64,000 nt of DNA, taken from NCBI RefSeq assembly GCF_900128955.1, contig NZ_FQTY01000002.1, positions 1 through 64,000 of the forward strand, written 5' to 3'. The translations under genes and the position numbers were made by a program. Positions 8,969 to 18,749 of this stretch are shown in pieces (position 1 is the stretch's first letter; each line of letters begins with the position of its first letter). The stretch is from Tissierella praeacuta DSM 18095. Lineage in GTDB: Bacteria > Bacillota > Clostridia > Tissierellales > Tissierellaceae. Below the pieces are notes generated by a model that ran no database searches, was not told the DNA's origin, and saw only the letters and a list, made by a program, of their open reading frames with translations.

Positions 8969-8990
8969 CCTATTTCCGTCGAAAATAGGT
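8969..8990 (+). promoter_or_regulatory. Hairpin after the aptamer, possible P13 of the riboswitch
   Basis: CCTATTT and AAATAGG form a stem with a small loop containing CCGTCG. In many cobalamin riboswitches a hairpin here (P13) makes a kissing contact with L5. The L5 candidate CGATCCGG (about 8863-8870) can pair with the loop as CGA/TCG and CGG/CCG with a 2-base bulge. The pairing is inferred by eye. Confidence 0.4.
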
Positions 8991-9008
8991 AATTGAAAAC
9001 AGTTATTT

Positions 9009-9067
9009 ACTATTGTTTTTATATTTCCTTGGGAAGAATTGTGGAATATGAAGATAATAGTTTTTTT
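9009..9067 (+). terminator. Riboswitch expression-platform terminator
   Basis: ACTATTGTTTTTATATTTCC (9009-9028) is largely complementary to GGAATATGAAGATAATAGT (9043-9061) and is followed by seven T. Placed between the B12 aptamer and btuF, it is the likely ligand-controlled terminator. Confidence 0.7.
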
Positions 9068-9118
9068 ATTAGGATTTAGTAATAAAGTTCAATAATATTT
9101 TTAAAAGGAGAGAAAACA

Positions 9119-10228
9119 ATGAATAAAAAACTAACCCTATTATTAGCCTTATTACTAGCTTTAACTTTAGGACTAGCAGGATGTAAGGGAAAAGAAGTAA
9201 GTAAGGAAGAAGAATCAAATGTAACAGGGAAACAAGAAGATGAAGTTCAAGAAATTACATTAATTGACAATGTAGGTAGAGAAGTTATTTTGCCTTATCC
9301 AGTTGAAACAGCAGTTGTAGCAAATAGATATAACTCTGAGTTAATAAGAGCATCTGGAGCAATTGATAAGGTTATAGCAGTAGATACAAATACTGCTCAA
9401 GATAGGGAATACTGGGCTCAGTTTGATCCTAATAATATAATAGGAAAAGGACAAAGTGAATTAAACTATGAAAAGATAATTGAATTAAACCCTCAAGTTC
9501 TTATATTACCATCTAATGGTACATATGAAGAAGCAGAAGAAAAACTTGCTCCATTTGGAATTAAAGTTTTCGTAATTTCAGGATACGATACTTCTGACTT
9601 TAAAAATCAAGTAGAGAACATAGGAAAAATGTTTGGAACAGAAGATAAGGCAAAAGAATTCTATGATTATTTTAATGATAAACTAGAATATATTAAAGCA
9701 AATGTACCAGAAGAAAATAAAAGGACTCTATATCTAGAAACTACATCTCCATTAAATTCTACATTACCAGGAGATTATTTCTTTGATATGGCAGCCTTTG
9801 GCGGAGCAAATAATATATTTGCAAGTAATTTTGAAAACATAAAAAAATCTGAAATAGATCCAGAAGAAGTAATAAAAAGAAATCCAGATGTTATTATAAA
9901 ATTAATAACTCCAGATAAGGCTATAAAAGGAACTGGTTTATATGAACCACCAACAAAAGATGATTTTGTAAACACTTATAATGAAATAATTTCAAGACCT
10001 GGTTGGGATGATATAAACGCAGTTAAAAATGAAGAAGTATTTTTCATGACTCAGTTTAGCCATGGTGGGGCATCAAAATTAGTAGGTACAATGTATATAG
10101 CTAAATGGATGTATCCAGACCTTTTACCAGAATTAAATCCAGATGAAGTATTTAGAGCTTGGATGGAAGATTTTCAAGGATTTAAAAATATTGAAGGTCA
10201 TTTTTATGGAGTCAATGATCTTAAATGA
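9119..10228 (+). CDS. btuF: Cobalamin ABC transporter substrate-binding lipoprotein
   Basis: A 369-residue type III solute-binding protein of the BtuF/FepB family. It has a lipoprotein signal peptide with lipobox LAGC (Cys at about residue 22) and then a Periplas_BP_2 fold (ITLIDNVGREVILPYPVE, a central long helix, a C-terminal lobe). Fold alone would also allow heme or siderophore binding. The cobalamin riboswitch immediately upstream makes B12 or another corrinoid the likely ligand. AAAGGAGAG precedes the ATG, and the stop overlaps the permease start as ATGA. Confidence 0.88.
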   Translation: MNKKLTLLLALLLALTLGLAGCKGKEVSKEEESNVTGKQEDEVQEITLIDNVGREVILPYPVETAVVANRYNSELIRASGAIDKVIAVDTNTAQDREYWAQFDPNNIIGKGQSELNYEKIIELNPQVLILPSNGTYEEAEEKLAPFGIKVFVISGYDTSDFKNQVENIGKMFGTEDKAKEFYDYFNDKLEYIKANVPEENKRTLYLETTSPLNSTLPGDYFFDMAAFGGANNIFASNFENIKKSEIDPEEVIKRNPDVIIKLITPDKAIKGTGLYEPPTKDDFVNTYNEIISRPGWDDINAVKNEEVFFMTQFSHGGASKLVGTMYIAKWMYPDLLPELNPDEVFRAWMEDFQGFKNIEGHFYGVNDLK

Positions 10229-11283
10229 TAGACAATAGAAGTGAAATACTAGAAGATTATCAGAAGAAAGAAACTAGGAAGATAATATTTCTAATATTAG
10301 CATTTATAGGTTTATTAATAATATCTGTAATCTGTACTTCCTTAGGAATAACGGACTCATCTGTTATGGATGTTTGGAAAACAATATTAAAGGGAATTTT
10401 AAGATCCCACAATTTAACTACTACAGAAAAGGTTATATTAAATCTTAGGTTACCTAGAACAGTCCTAGGATTACTAGCTGGAATAGGTCTATCTATATCA
10501 GGGGTAATAATGCAGGGAATAACAAGGAATCCCCTTGTTAGTCCCTTTACCATAGGTATATCTAGTGCAGCAGGATTTGGTGCTTCTATAGCCATAGTAT
10601 TTGGTTTTGGATTGTTCGGAAGTTCTCAGCTTGGTATTGTAACAAATGCATTTATGGCTGCTATAATATGTACAATAGTAATATTTTTAATAGCAAAGAA
10701 AATGTCCATGAGTTCACAGTCCATAATATTAACAGGCATTGCATTAAATTATTTATTTCAAGCATGTTCAACAACTATACAATTTATTGCAGATGATAAT
10801 AAATTAGCTAAAGTTATAAATTGGACATTTGGAACTTTAAATGGAGCAGAATGGATACATGTAAAAATCGTAGGTTCTTTTGTAATTCCATGTTTATTAA
10901 TATTGATGTTATTAAATGATAAATTTACAATTGTGGCAATTATGGAAGATGAATTAGCAAAAACCATGGGAATAAATCCAGTAATTTTAAGAATTATAGG
11001 AAGCACATTAGCTTCCTTATCTACAGCAGCAATAATAAGTTTTACAGGTGTTATTGGATTTATAGGTTTAGCAGCGCCCCATATAGCAAGAGCCATTATA
11101 GGTAATAATTATAAATATTTATTACCAGGATCAGCTATTATGGGAGCCATGTTAATAACTATAGGAGATACAATAGGCAGATTAATATTATCACCTGTAA
11201 TTGTACCAGTAGGAATAGTAATATCATTTTTAGGAGTACCCATATTTTTACATCAAGTAGTTTTAAATAGGAGGAGTTATTAA
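10225..11283 (+). CDS. btuC: Cobalamin ABC transporter permease (FecCD family)
   Basis: A 352-residue FecCD/BtuC permease with about ten membrane helices. Family motifs include LRLPRTVLGLLAGIGLSISG, MQGITRNPLVSPFTIGIS and the C-terminal GFIGLAAPHIAR, which contains the coupling helix that meets the ATPase. It overlaps btuF by four bases and shares one base (TAATG) with btuD, so the three are tightly coupled. Length is normal. Confidence 0.92.
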   Translation: MIDNRSEILEDYQKKETRKIIFLILAFIGLLIISVICTSLGITDSSVMDVWKTILKGILRSHNLTTTEKVILNLRLPRTVLGLLAGIGLSISGVIMQGITRNPLVSPFTIGISSAAGFGASIAIVFGFGLFGSSQLGIVTNAFMAAIICTIVIFLIAKKMSMSSQSIILTGIALNYLFQACSTTIQFIADDNKLAKVINWTFGTLNGAEWIHVKIVGSFVIPCLLILMLLNDKFTIVAIMEDELAKTMGINPVILRIIGSTLASLSTAAIISFTGVIGFIGLAAPHIARAIIGNNYKYLLPGSAIMGAMLITIGDTIGRLILSPVIVPVGIVISFLGVPIFLHQVVLNRRSY

Positions 11284-12035
11284 TGGGTTTAAAAGTAGAA
11301 AGCATAGACTTCTCATATGATGGTAGAAAGATAATACAAGATATATCCTTTGAAGTAGAAAGTGGAGAGGTGCTAGGATTATTAGGGCCTAATGGTACTG
11401 GAAAGACCACTTTATTAAAATGTATATTAGATTTATTAAAAAACAAGGGTACTTGTACAATAGATGATATAAATTTAAGAAATTTATCCTTAAAAGAACG
11501 AGCTAGATATATGGCCTATGTGCCTCAACATATAGATTTAGTATTTCCTGTATCTATATTTGAATATATAAAAATGGGTAGAACACCATATAATAATAAA
11601 AATTCAGACGAGAGTAATAAAGCTATATTGGAAATAATGGAAGACTTTCAGTTAGAAGACTTTGCTTTTAAAGGAATAAATCAGTTATCTGGTGGAGAAA
11701 GACAAAGAGTTATGATAGCAAGAGCCATGGCTCAAGAACCTAGAGTAATACTTCTAGATGAACCTACTAGTAATTTAGATATGAAGCATCAAAAGAAGAC
11801 TATGGAAATATTAAGGGATATATCGAGGAAGAAAGATATTAGCATAATAATTTCTATACATGATTTAAATTTAGCATCAAGATACTGTGATAAGTTTTTA
11901 ATATTAAAGGATACTAAAATATTTTCCTATGGTGATGAAGAGAAGGTAATAGATGAAGATGTTATTATGAATACTTATGAAATACCTGTGGAAATAATTT
12001 ATCATGATAATAAGAAAATAGTGGTGATGAAATAA
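11283..12035 (+). CDS. btuD: Cobalamin ABC transporter ATP-binding protein
   Basis: A 250-residue FepC/BtuD-type ATPase with Walker A GPNGTGKTT, Q-loop VPQH, signature LSGGERQRVMIARA, Walker B VILLDEPTSNLD and H-loop SIHDLN. It is the last gene of the riboswitch-controlled importer and is followed directly by a terminator. No cobalamin biosynthesis gene is nearby, so this operon is import only. Confidence 0.92.
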   Translation: MGLKVESIDFSYDGRKIIQDISFEVESGEVLGLLGPNGTGKTTLLKCILDLLKNKGTCTIDDINLRNLSLKERARYMAYVPQHIDLVFPVSIFEYIKMGRTPYNNKNSDESNKAILEIMEDFQLEDFAFKGINQLSGGERQRVMIARAMAQEPRVILLDEPTSNLDMKHQKKTMEILRDISRKKDISIIISIHDLNLASRYCDKFLILKDTKIFSYGDEEKVIDEDVIMNTYEIPVEIIYHDNKKIVVMK

Positions 12036-12041
12036 GTATAT

Positions 12042-12076
12042 AAAATTAAAAACAGCCTAGGCTGTTTTTTAATTTT
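12042..12076. terminator. Bidirectional terminator between btuD and ychF
   Basis: AAAATTAAAAACAGCC and GGCTGTTTTTTAATTTT form a long stem between two convergent genes, with A- and T-runs suited to both strands. Confidence 0.85.
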
Positions 12077-12085
12077 ATTATTTAT

Positions 12086-13183
12086 TTACACATTAAATCT
12101 AAATAATACTACATCTCCATCTTTCATTACATAATCTTTTCCTTCAATTCTAACAAGACCTTTTTCCTTAGCAGAAGTCATATTTCCACCATGAGCCATT
12201 AAATCATCAAAAGCTATTACTTCTGCCCTAATAAATCCTCTTTCTATATCAGAGTGAATTTTGCCAGCTGCTTGAGGAGCTAAAGTACCTTTCTTTATAG
12301 TCCAAGCCCTAGATTCCATCGGTCCTGCTGTTAAAAAGCTCATAAGTCCTAATAAGCTATAAGATGCTTGTATCAATTTATCAAGACCAGATTTATCAAC
12401 ACCCAGTTCATTTAAAAATTCTAATTTTTCATCATCATCTAATAATGAAATCTCTGCTTCAATCTGTGCACTAACTACAACTACCTCCGCATCTTCAGTA
12501 GAAGCAAAATCTTTTACTTTAGCTACATAAGGATTTGTGCTTCCTCCATTTGCTAGATCTTCTTCCGCTACATTTGCTACGTAAATAACAGGTTTTGAGC
12601 TTAGAAGATTAAAGGATTTGATGATTTCATTTTCCTCATGAGATAATTCTAGTGTTCTTACGGACTTACCTTTTTCTAATGCTTCTAAAGCTTTTTGAAT
12701 AAGTTCTACTTCTGTACCTAGAGATTTATCACCTTTAGCTGCTTTTTTAGTTTTTTCAAGTCTTCTTTCTAGAAGCTCCATATCAGAAAACATTAGCTCT
12801 AGATTTATAGTTTCTATATCTCTAAGAGGGTCTATATTTCCATCTACATGAACTACATCTACATCTTCAAAACATCTAACTACATGTACTATAGCTTCTA
12901 CTTCACGAATATGTGATAAGAACTTATTGCCAAGTCCTTCTCCATTGCTTGCTCCCTTTACAAGTCCTGCTATATCATAAAATTCAATGGCAGTTGGAAC
13001 AATTTTCTTTGACTCATAGATTTCTGCTAATTTTTTAAGTCTATCATCTGGTACTGCAACTACACCTACATTTGGTTCTATAGTACAAAAAGGATAGTTA
13101 GCAGATTCTGCACCAGCTTGGGTTATTGCATTAAAAAGCGTACTTTTTCCTACATTTGGTAGGCCTACTATTCCAAGTTTCAT
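12086..13183 (-). CDS. ychF: Redox-regulated ATPase/GTPase YchF
   Basis: A 365-residue member of the universally conserved YchF/OLA1 family of Obg-related P-loop NTPases, which bind ribosomes and prefer ATP. Seen are G1 GLPNVGKST at residues 7-15, switch region [13 protein letters not shown]3 [10 protein letters not shown], and a G4-like NVAE in place of NKxD, which explains the relaxed base specificity in this family. A C-terminal TGS domain is present ([19 protein letters not shown]). Full length, single gene with an ATG start. Confidence 0.96.
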   Translation of the reverse strand: MKLGIVGLPNVGKSTLFNAITQAGAESANYPFCTIEPNVGVVAVPDDRLKKLAEIYESKKIVPTAIEFYDIAGLVKGASNGEGLGNKFLSHIREVEAIVHVVRCFEDVDVVHVDGNIDPLRDIETINLELMFSDMELLERRLEKTKKAAKGDKSLGTEVELIQKALEALEKGKSVRTLELSHEENEIIKSFNLLSSKPVIYVANVAEEDLANGGSTNPYVAKVKDFASTEDAEVVVVSAQIEAEISLLDDDEKLEFLNELGVDKSGLDKLIQASYSLLGLMSFLTAGPMESRAWTIKKGTLAPQAAGKIHSDIERGFIRAEVIAFDDLMAHGGNMTSAKEKGLVRIEGKDYVMKDGDVVLFRFNV

Positions 13184-13356
13184 TTTATATTTCCTTTCTA
13201 TAATAAAAATATTATATTAATCTTTCCCTAAATAAAAAAATACTTTACAAAAAGAAATTATACAGTAAATATGCTATAAGTGCAATGATAGATAATAAAA
13301 TGACTCTATCTTTATTAGATATTCATTTTACTTCATTCATTACCATTTTCTACAAG

Positions 13357-13385
13357 TTGACATAATATTTAAAACACTATAATAT
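13357..13385 (+). promoter_or_regulatory. Promoter of the GH18 gene
   Basis: TTGACA at 13357-13362 with TATAAT at 13378-13383 (15-base spacer) or TAATAT at 13380-13385 (17-base spacer). The start codon lies about 40 bases downstream. Confidence 0.6.
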
Positions 13386-13422
13386 ATCAACATAGGTTAT
13401 TCTGTAAGAGGAGAGGATTTTG

Positions 13423-14592
13423 GTGAATATAAAATCTATATATATGAAAAAATTCATATTTTCAGTTCTTATCTGTGGTTTAGCATTTAGTATATTATCT
13501 GCAGCCCCTCAGGCAATGGCTAAGTCAATTGAAAATCAAGGTAAAAAGGTTATAGGATATTATACTTCTTGGTCAGCTTATTCAGGTTTTACACCAGATA
13601 AAGTTGATGCAACTAAATTAACTCATATTAACTATGGATTTGCAAATATCAGTGAAGATTTAAAAGTAATTTTAGGAGATTCCTATATAGACACTTCTAA
13701 TATAAAAAAATTAAATGAACTTAAAAAGACTAACCCAAAACTAAAAATATTAATATCTATTGGAGGGTGGACATGGTCTGATAAGTTTTCCGATGTGGCT
13801 TTAACGGACAAGTCTAGGAACAATTTCGCAAATAATTGTGTGGAATTTATTAAAAAATATGGATTTGATGGAATAGATTTAGATTGGGAATATCCAGTAG
13901 CTGGAGGAATTTCAACAAATAAGAGTAGGAAAGAAGATAAACAAAACTTTACTCTTTTACTTAAAACAATACGTGAAAAACTAAATGTACAAGGTAAAAA
14001 AGATGGAAAACATTATGTATTGTCTATTGCAGGTGGAGCAGGAAATATGTATATCGAAAATGTTGAATTATGGAATATTCATAAATATATAGACTTTGCA
14101 AATATAATGACTTACGATATGCATGGAGTTTGGGACAAATATACAGATTTTAATGCACCCTTATATATAAACAATTCTTCTCCAAATTATGTTAAATGGA
14201 GCATAGATTCTGCAGTAAAATCTTGGATAAATGCAGGATTTCCTAAAGAGAAAATTGTTATGGGAGTTCCTTTTTTTGGTAAGCAATATAATATGGTAAA
14301 CTTATCAGCTAATGGATTATATCAGACTTATAAAGGAGGTTCATCTATTAGTTATGCAGATATAGTTTCAAAATACTTAAATAAGCCAGGAGTTATAAAA
14401 TATTATCATTCAGAATCCATGGTTCCATGGCTTTATGATGGAATTAATTTTATATCATATGAGAATGAAGAATCTATTGAACATAAAGGAGAATATATTA
14501 AATCAAAGGGACTAGGTGGAGTTATGATTTGGGAATTAAGTAATGACCCAAATAAAATTTTATTGGACAAGTTAAATAAAAAATTAAAATAA
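13423..14592 (+). CDS. Secreted glycoside hydrolase family 18 (chitinase-like)
   Basis: About 389 residues with a Sec signal peptide (positive start, hydrophobic core FIFSVLICGLAFSIL, cleavage likely after AMA near residue 33). A GH18 TIM barrel follows. The catalytic DxxDxDxE motif is intact in DGIDLDWEYP, with the acid Glu at about 156, and ISIGGW on beta-3 fits the fold. No carbohydrate-binding or LysM module is present, so it is a single-domain secreted glycosidase for chitin, chito-oligosaccharides or peptidoglycan-like glycans. GTG at 13423 follows GAGAGG by six bases; a TTG three bases upstream is too close. Confidence 0.9.
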   Translation: MNIKSIYMKKFIFSVLICGLAFSILSAAPQAMAKSIENQGKKVIGYYTSWSAYSGFTPDKVDATKLTHINYGFANISEDLKVILGDSYIDTSNIKKLNELKKTNPKLKILISIGGWTWSDKFSDVALTDKSRNNFANNCVEFIKKYGFDGIDLDWEYPVAGGISTNKSRKEDKQNFTLLLKTIREKLNVQGKKDGKHYVLSIAGGAGNMYIENVELWNIHKYIDFANIMTYDMHGVWDKYTDFNAPLYINNSSPNYVKWSIDSAVKSWINAGFPKEKIVMGVPFFGKQYNMVNLSANGLYQTYKGGSSISYADIVSKYLNKPGVIKYYHSESMVPWLYDGINFISYENEESIEHKGEYIKSKGLGGVMIWELSNDPNKILLDKLNKKLK

Positions 14593-14608
14593 TATTATTT
14601 ATTATAGA

Positions 14609-14637
14609 ACCTAGGATTTGTACATCCTAGGTTTTTT
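14609..14637 (+). terminator. Terminator after the GH18 gene
   Basis: ACCTAGGAT and ATCCTAGGT form a stem around a short loop, followed by TTTTTT. Confidence 0.85.
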
Positions 14638-14723
14638 CTATGGTTGCGAATAAATATAAAAATATGTTATATTATTGGAAGTAATAGAATTAGTATTATA
14701 TTTACTGAGAGAGGATGTTGTTT

Positions 14724-15668
14724 TTGAAAAATACAAAATATCTGCCTATAATTTCAGCAATTATATATTCTACCATATTTGGATTTTCCTTTATGTTTTC
14801 TAAGATAGGATTAGAAGTTATGACACCAATAGAATTAATTGCTTTCAGATTTTTATTAGCAGCATTAACTATGACTGCATTAAAGGTATTTAAAATTATT
14901 AAGGTAGATTTAAGGGGAAAGAATATTAAAATGGTTTTGCTGACATCATTTTGCGAACCTGTATTATATTTTTTCTTTGAATCTATGGGAATAAGTATGA
15001 CATCTTCATCAGAGGCAGGTCTTATGATTTCCTTGATACCTGTATTCGTAGCTATTTTTAGTATGATATTTTTACATGAAAAACTTAATCTATATCAGTT
15101 AGGATTTATAGCATTATCCGTAGGGGGAGTTGTTTTCATAAATATAATGAAGGATAGCTTAAGTTTATCAGGTAATTTTTTGGGAATTATATTTTTGTTT
15201 TTAGCCATAATTGCATCTTCCTTTTATAATATTGGATCAAAAAAGTCATCAATGAATTTTACTCCTATTGAGATAACTTATGTAATGATGTGGATAGGAG
15301 CTATTTCTTTCAACATAATACTAACAATAACTAATTTAACAAAAGGTACAATGAAAAATTACTTTACACCATTAGGAGATAGTCAAGCCCTAATTCCCCT
15401 ATTATATTTAGGAATTTTATCATCAATAGTTGCATTTTTCATGGTTAATTATACTATATCTAAGATACCAGTATCACAGTCTGCAGTTTTTGCTAATCTT
15501 TGTACCATAGTATCTATTTTAGCTGGAGTTCTTATACTAAAAGAAGAGTTTTTCTGGTATGATTTTATTGGAGCTATTATGATACTTATGGGAGTATGGG
15601 AAACTGTATATTTTGGAGATAAGGATAATGAAGAAGTTTTAACTCAAGGAGAGTTACTAGAAGAATAG
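14724..15668 (+). CDS. DMT superfamily (EamA) transporter
   Basis: About 314 residues with ten predicted membrane helices in two EamA repeats (first starting near IISAIIYSTIFGFSFMFSK, second near ILFLFLAIIASSFYNIGS). Such permeases usually export amino acids or other metabolites; the substrate here is unknown. An ATG at 14715 directly touches the GAGAGAGG ribosome site, so the TTG at 14724, nine bases downstream of it, is preferred. The C terminus ends in an acidic tail. Confidence 0.88.
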   Translation: MKNTKYLPIISAIIYSTIFGFSFMFSKIGLEVMTPIELIAFRFLLAALTMTALKVFKIIKVDLRGKNIKMVLLTSFCEPVLYFFFESMGISMTSSSEAGLMISLIPVFVAIFSMIFLHEKLNLYQLGFIALSVGGVVFINIMKDSLSLSGNFLGIIFLFLAIIASSFYNIGSKKSSMNFTPIEITYVMMWIGAISFNIILTITNLTKGTMKNYFTPLGDSQALIPLLYLGILSSIVAFFMVNYTISKIPVSQSAVFANLCTIVSILAGVLILKEEFFWYDFIGAIMILMGVWETVYFGDKDNEEVLTQGELLEE

Positions 15669-15715
15669 TATTATGGAAACTATAATAATTAATGAATTTA
15701 TATGGAGTGATAATA

Positions 15716-16585
15716 ATGGAGGAAAAGGACAATGGTCTTAAAGGAACCGGTTGTGAAATATTGGTTCCTTTTAATGAGAGAAAACCATTAGTTGATATAG
15801 AAAGAAGTATTATAAAGACATATAGAAAACATATATGGGCAAAATTTATTAAGGCAATAAAAGAGTATGAACTAATACAAGACGGTGATAGAATAGCAGT
15901 AGCCATATCAGGTGGGAAGGACAGCCTTCTTATGGCAAAACTTTTTCAAGAGTTATACAAGAATGGAAATAGGAATTTTGAATTAGAGTTTATAGCCATG
16001 GATCCAGGGTATCATTCAGAGATAAGGGAACTTTTGGAGGATAATTGTAAATATTTAAATATACCAGTTCATATATATGATGCAGATATATTTCAAGTTG
16101 CAGATAGAATAGCCAATGATTACCCTTGCTATATGTGTGCCAGAATGAGGAGAGGCTCTTTATATGGTAAGGCAAAGGAATTAGGATGTAATAAACTTGC
16201 TTTAGGTCATCATTTTAATGATGTTATAGAAACCACAATGTTAAATCTATTATGTGCTGGTAGTTTTAAAACCATGTTACCTAAACTAAAGGCTCAGAAT
16301 TTTGAAGGACTTGAGTTAATAAGACCGTTATATTTAATTGAAGAGTTGTACATTCAAAGGTTTATTCAAAATGCAGGAATATGGCCTTTAAACTGTGCTT
16401 GTATGGTTGCAGCTAAAAAAATTGGAAATAAGAGGTATGAAATAAAGGAGTTAATTGAAAATTTAAGGAAAGACTTTGTAAATGTTGATATTAATATTTT
16501 TAGAGCGGCTGAAAATGTTAATATGAATGGGATATTAGGTTGGCAGGAAGATGGAGAAAAACATTCATTTTTAGACGAATATTAA
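15716..16585 (+). CDS. TtcA-like tRNA thiolation ATPase (PP-loop family)
   Basis: About 289 residues. The PP-loop SGGKDS near residue 60 marks an N-type ATP pyrophosphatase. Cysteine pairs in [11 protein letters not shown] and LNCACMV and the segment [31 protein letters not shown] match the TtcA/TtuA group. These use an iron-sulfur cluster to thiolate tRNA; E. coli TtcA makes 2-thiocytidine at position 32. The site modified here is not known. An ATG at 15692 lacks a ribosome site; GGAGTGAT places the start at 15716. It lies between a DMT permease and exonuclease III with no clear link. Confidence 0.85.
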   Translation: MEEKDNGLKGTGCEILVPFNERKPLVDIERSIIKTYRKHIWAKFIKAIKEYELIQDGDRIAVAISGGKDSLLMAKLFQELYKNGNRNFELEFIAMDPGYHSEIRELLEDNCKYLNIPVHIYDADIFQVADRIANDYPCYMCARMRRGSLYGKAKELGCNKLALGHHFNDVIETTMLNLLCAGSFKTMLPKLKAQNFEGLELIRPLYLIEELYIQRFIQNAGIWPLNCACMVAAKKIGNKRYEIKELIENLRKDFVNVDINIFRAAENVNMNGILGWQEDGEKHSFLDEY

Positions 16586-16613
16586 AATTATAATTATTAA
16601 GGGGGCATTAATA

Positions 16614-17363
16614 ATGAAATTAATTTCTTGGAATGTAAACGGGCTTCGTGCTTGTGTAGGAAAGGGATTTCTAGACTTTTTCAAGGAAATTGATGCAGAT
16701 ATATTTTGTGTACAGGAAACTAAATTACAAGAAGGACAAATAGATTTAAACTTAGAAGGATATTATCAATATTGGAATTATGCAGAGAAAAAAGGGTATT
16801 CAGGAACAGCAGTATTCACCAAGGTTGAGCCAATAGATGTATCTTATGGTATAGATATAGATGAACATGATAATGAAGGTAGGGTTATTACCTTGGAATA
16901 TGATGAATTTTATCTAGTGAATGTCTATACTCCAAATTCTCAGAGGGAATTAGCAAGATTAGATTATAGAATGAAATGGGAAGATGCCTTTAAATCTTAT
17001 TTAAAGGGTTTAGAGACGGGAAAACCTGTAATTTTATGTGGTGACTTAAATGTTGCTCATAAAGAAATAGATTTGAAAAATCCTAGTACAAATAGAAAAA
17101 ATGCAGGTTTTACTGATGAGGAAAGAGAAAAGATGACTGCATTATTAGAATCAGGATTTATTGATACCTTTAGACATTTCTATCCAGATAAGGAAGATGC
17201 TTATACTTGGTGGTCCTATATGAGACAAGCTAGAGATAGAAATGTAGGCTGGAGAATTGACTATTTTATAGTATCAGAAATCCTTGCAGATAGAATAAAG
17301 TCAGCGGCTATACATTCAGATGTAATGGGTTCTGATCATTGTCCAGTGGAGTTAATTATATGA
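16614..17363 (+). CDS. xth: Exodeoxyribonuclease III (Xth/ExoA)
   Basis: A 249-residue member of the AP endonuclease/exonuclease III family that cleaves DNA at abasic sites and removes blocked 3' ends. The N terminus [13 protein letters not shown] carries the metal-binding Asn, CVQETK the catalytic Glu, LCGDLNVAH the DxN pair and GSDHCPV the C-terminal Asp-His pair. Full length. GGGGG precedes the ATG, and the stop overlaps the next start as ATGA, so the two are coupled. Confidence 0.95.
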   Translation: MKLISWNVNGLRACVGKGFLDFFKEIDADIFCVQETKLQEGQIDLNLEGYYQYWNYAEKKGYSGTAVFTKVEPIDVSYGIDIDEHDNEGRVITLEYDEFYLVNVYTPNSQRELARLDYRMKWEDAFKSYLKGLETGKPVILCGDLNVAHKEIDLKNPSTNRKNAGFTDEEREKMTALLESGFIDTFRHFYPDKEDAYTWWSYMRQARDRNVGWRIDYFIVSEILADRIKSAAIHSDVMGSDHCPVELII

Positions 17364-18031
17364 AAAAAACAATCATTGCCATAATTAGACTTTTTATAGG
17401 TTATTTTGTATGTGCTGTAGGTATGGTGATGACTATAAATGCAAATTTAGGAGTTGCTCCATGGGATGTATTTCATCAAGGAGTGGGAAATGTTTTTAAT
17501 CTTCCTATAGGAAGAGCAAGTATAATTGCGGGGCTTATAATAGTTATAATAGATGCATTTCTAGGACAAAATATAGGTTGGGGAACAATCTTCAATATGC
17601 TAGTCATTGGAATAATTGTTGATTTTCTAATGATTAATAGATTGATTCCTATTTTTGATGCTTTTTTACCTAGTTTGTTAATGATGTTTTTAGGTATGCT
17701 TGTCTTAGGATACGGCTGTTATATATATATTGGTGCAGGCTTTGGTGCAGGTCCTAGAGATGGACTTATGGTTGCCTTGACTAAAAAAACAAATAAATCC
17801 GTAAGGTTTGTGAAGAATTCAGTAGAGATATTAGCCATAGCTGTGGGCTATTTTTTAGGAGGGTCAGTAGGTATAGGAACTGCTATAATGTCCATAGCAG
17901 GAGGATATTTTTTTCAGTTTGCTTTTAAAACAGTTAATTTCAATGTAGCTGATGTGAAACATAGATATATATCTGATGATATAAGGTTTATAAAAGAAAG
18001 ATTAATAAAAGCACAAAAGGAAGAAATTTAA
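17360..18031 (+). CDS. YczE/YitT-family integral membrane protein
   Basis: About 223 residues with five or six membrane helices. Matches YczE/YyaS-type proteins: [18 protein letters not shown] near the N terminus and [20 protein letters not shown] in the middle. The role of the family is poorly defined (proposed membrane transporter). An in-frame TTG at 17339 lies inside the exonuclease gene; the ATG at 17360, eight bases after GTGGAG and overlapping the upstream stop, is the likely start. Confidence 0.85.
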   Translation: MKKTIIAIIRLFIGYFVCAVGMVMTINANLGVAPWDVFHQGVGNVFNLPIGRASIIAGLIIVIIDAFLGQNIGWGTIFNMLVIGIIVDFLMINRLIPIFDAFLPSLLMMFLGMLVLGYGCYIYIGAGFGAGPRDGLMVALTKKTNKSVRFVKNSVEILAIAVGYFLGGSVGIGTAIMSIAGGYFFQFAFKTVNFNVADVKHRYISDDIRFIKERLIKAQKEEI

Positions 18032-18047
18032 ATTTCTTCCTTTTGTG
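18012..18047. terminator. Perfect palindromic terminator between convergent genes
   Basis: CACAAAAGGAAGAAATTT is followed at once by its exact reverse complement. The 36-bp dyad includes the stop codon of the YczE-like gene and ends five bases from the stop of the convergent gene. Confidence 0.8.
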
Positions 18048-18051
18048 TTTG

Positions 18052-18738
18052 TTAAAGGTATATTATTTGGTTTCTGTGATTAATTTCCACAATATTAGTA
18101 TTTATATTATCCATTTTGTGGATAAAGTCTTTCGTCGTACTAAAGTTATCCCCAAAATGCATTGGTATTAAATATTTTGGGGATATTTCATTGATAAAGT
18201 ATTCAGCTCCTAGACTAAAAGCATTTTCTAATCTAGGGTCTACAGGAAAGAAGGCTATATCAATGGGAAAGTTTTTAATCTTAGATATTTCTTCTTTGAA
18301 ATCTTTTTCCATATTTAACTTTTCTTCCTCAGTATCTTCTTCCCAATACCACCAGTTTAAATCTCCTGCATGGAAAATATTTATATTATCTATATTAACA
18401 AGAAAAGATACGCCCATATCTGTAGAGCCAAAGGTTTTTATTTTAACTTCTTCTAATTCCAATTCTTCATAGGGTGCTATGCTATAAATATTTTCATCCT
18501 TATCTTTAATTTCTATATCTGAGCTTAATATATAATTTATGCCTTTATTCTTATTTCTCCATTTAAAGATTGTAGGATTAAAATGGTCTTCATGGGAATG
18601 TGTGGCAAAAACTATGTTTTTTTTATTTTTTAAAGAAATATCTCCCTTATAATAATCAAATACTAAAAACAAATTTTCTGTTTCTACAGTGAATCCACTA
18701 TGGAATATATGCTCTATTTTTATATTTAACCTATTCAT
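18052..18738 (-). CDS. Metallo-beta-lactamase-fold hydrolase (UlaG-like)
   Basis: A 228-residue MBL-fold protein. The metal motif HSHEDHF is at about residues 47-53, a second metal His lies in FHAGDLNWW and a C-terminal ligand in IPMHFGDN. It resembles the compact UlaG/L-ascorbate-6-phosphate lactonase-like branch (PF12706/PF13483), whose members have varied or unknown substrates. It begins 11 bases after the cssS stop and is most likely the third gene of that operon. A link to the secretion-stress response is only suggested by position. Confidence 0.85.
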   Translation of the reverse strand: MNRLNIKIEHIFHSGFTVETENLFLVFDYYKGDISLKNKKNIVFATHSHEDHFNPTIFKWRNKNKGINYILSSDIEIKDKDENIYSIAPYEELELEEVKIKTFGSTDMGVSFLVNIDNINIFHAGDLNWWYWEEDTEEEKLNMEKDFKEEISKIKNFPIDIAFFPVDPRLENAFSLGAEYFINEISPKYLIPMHFGDNFSTTKDFIHKMDNINTNIVEINHRNQIIYL

Positions 18739-18749
18739 ATAATCAGCTC

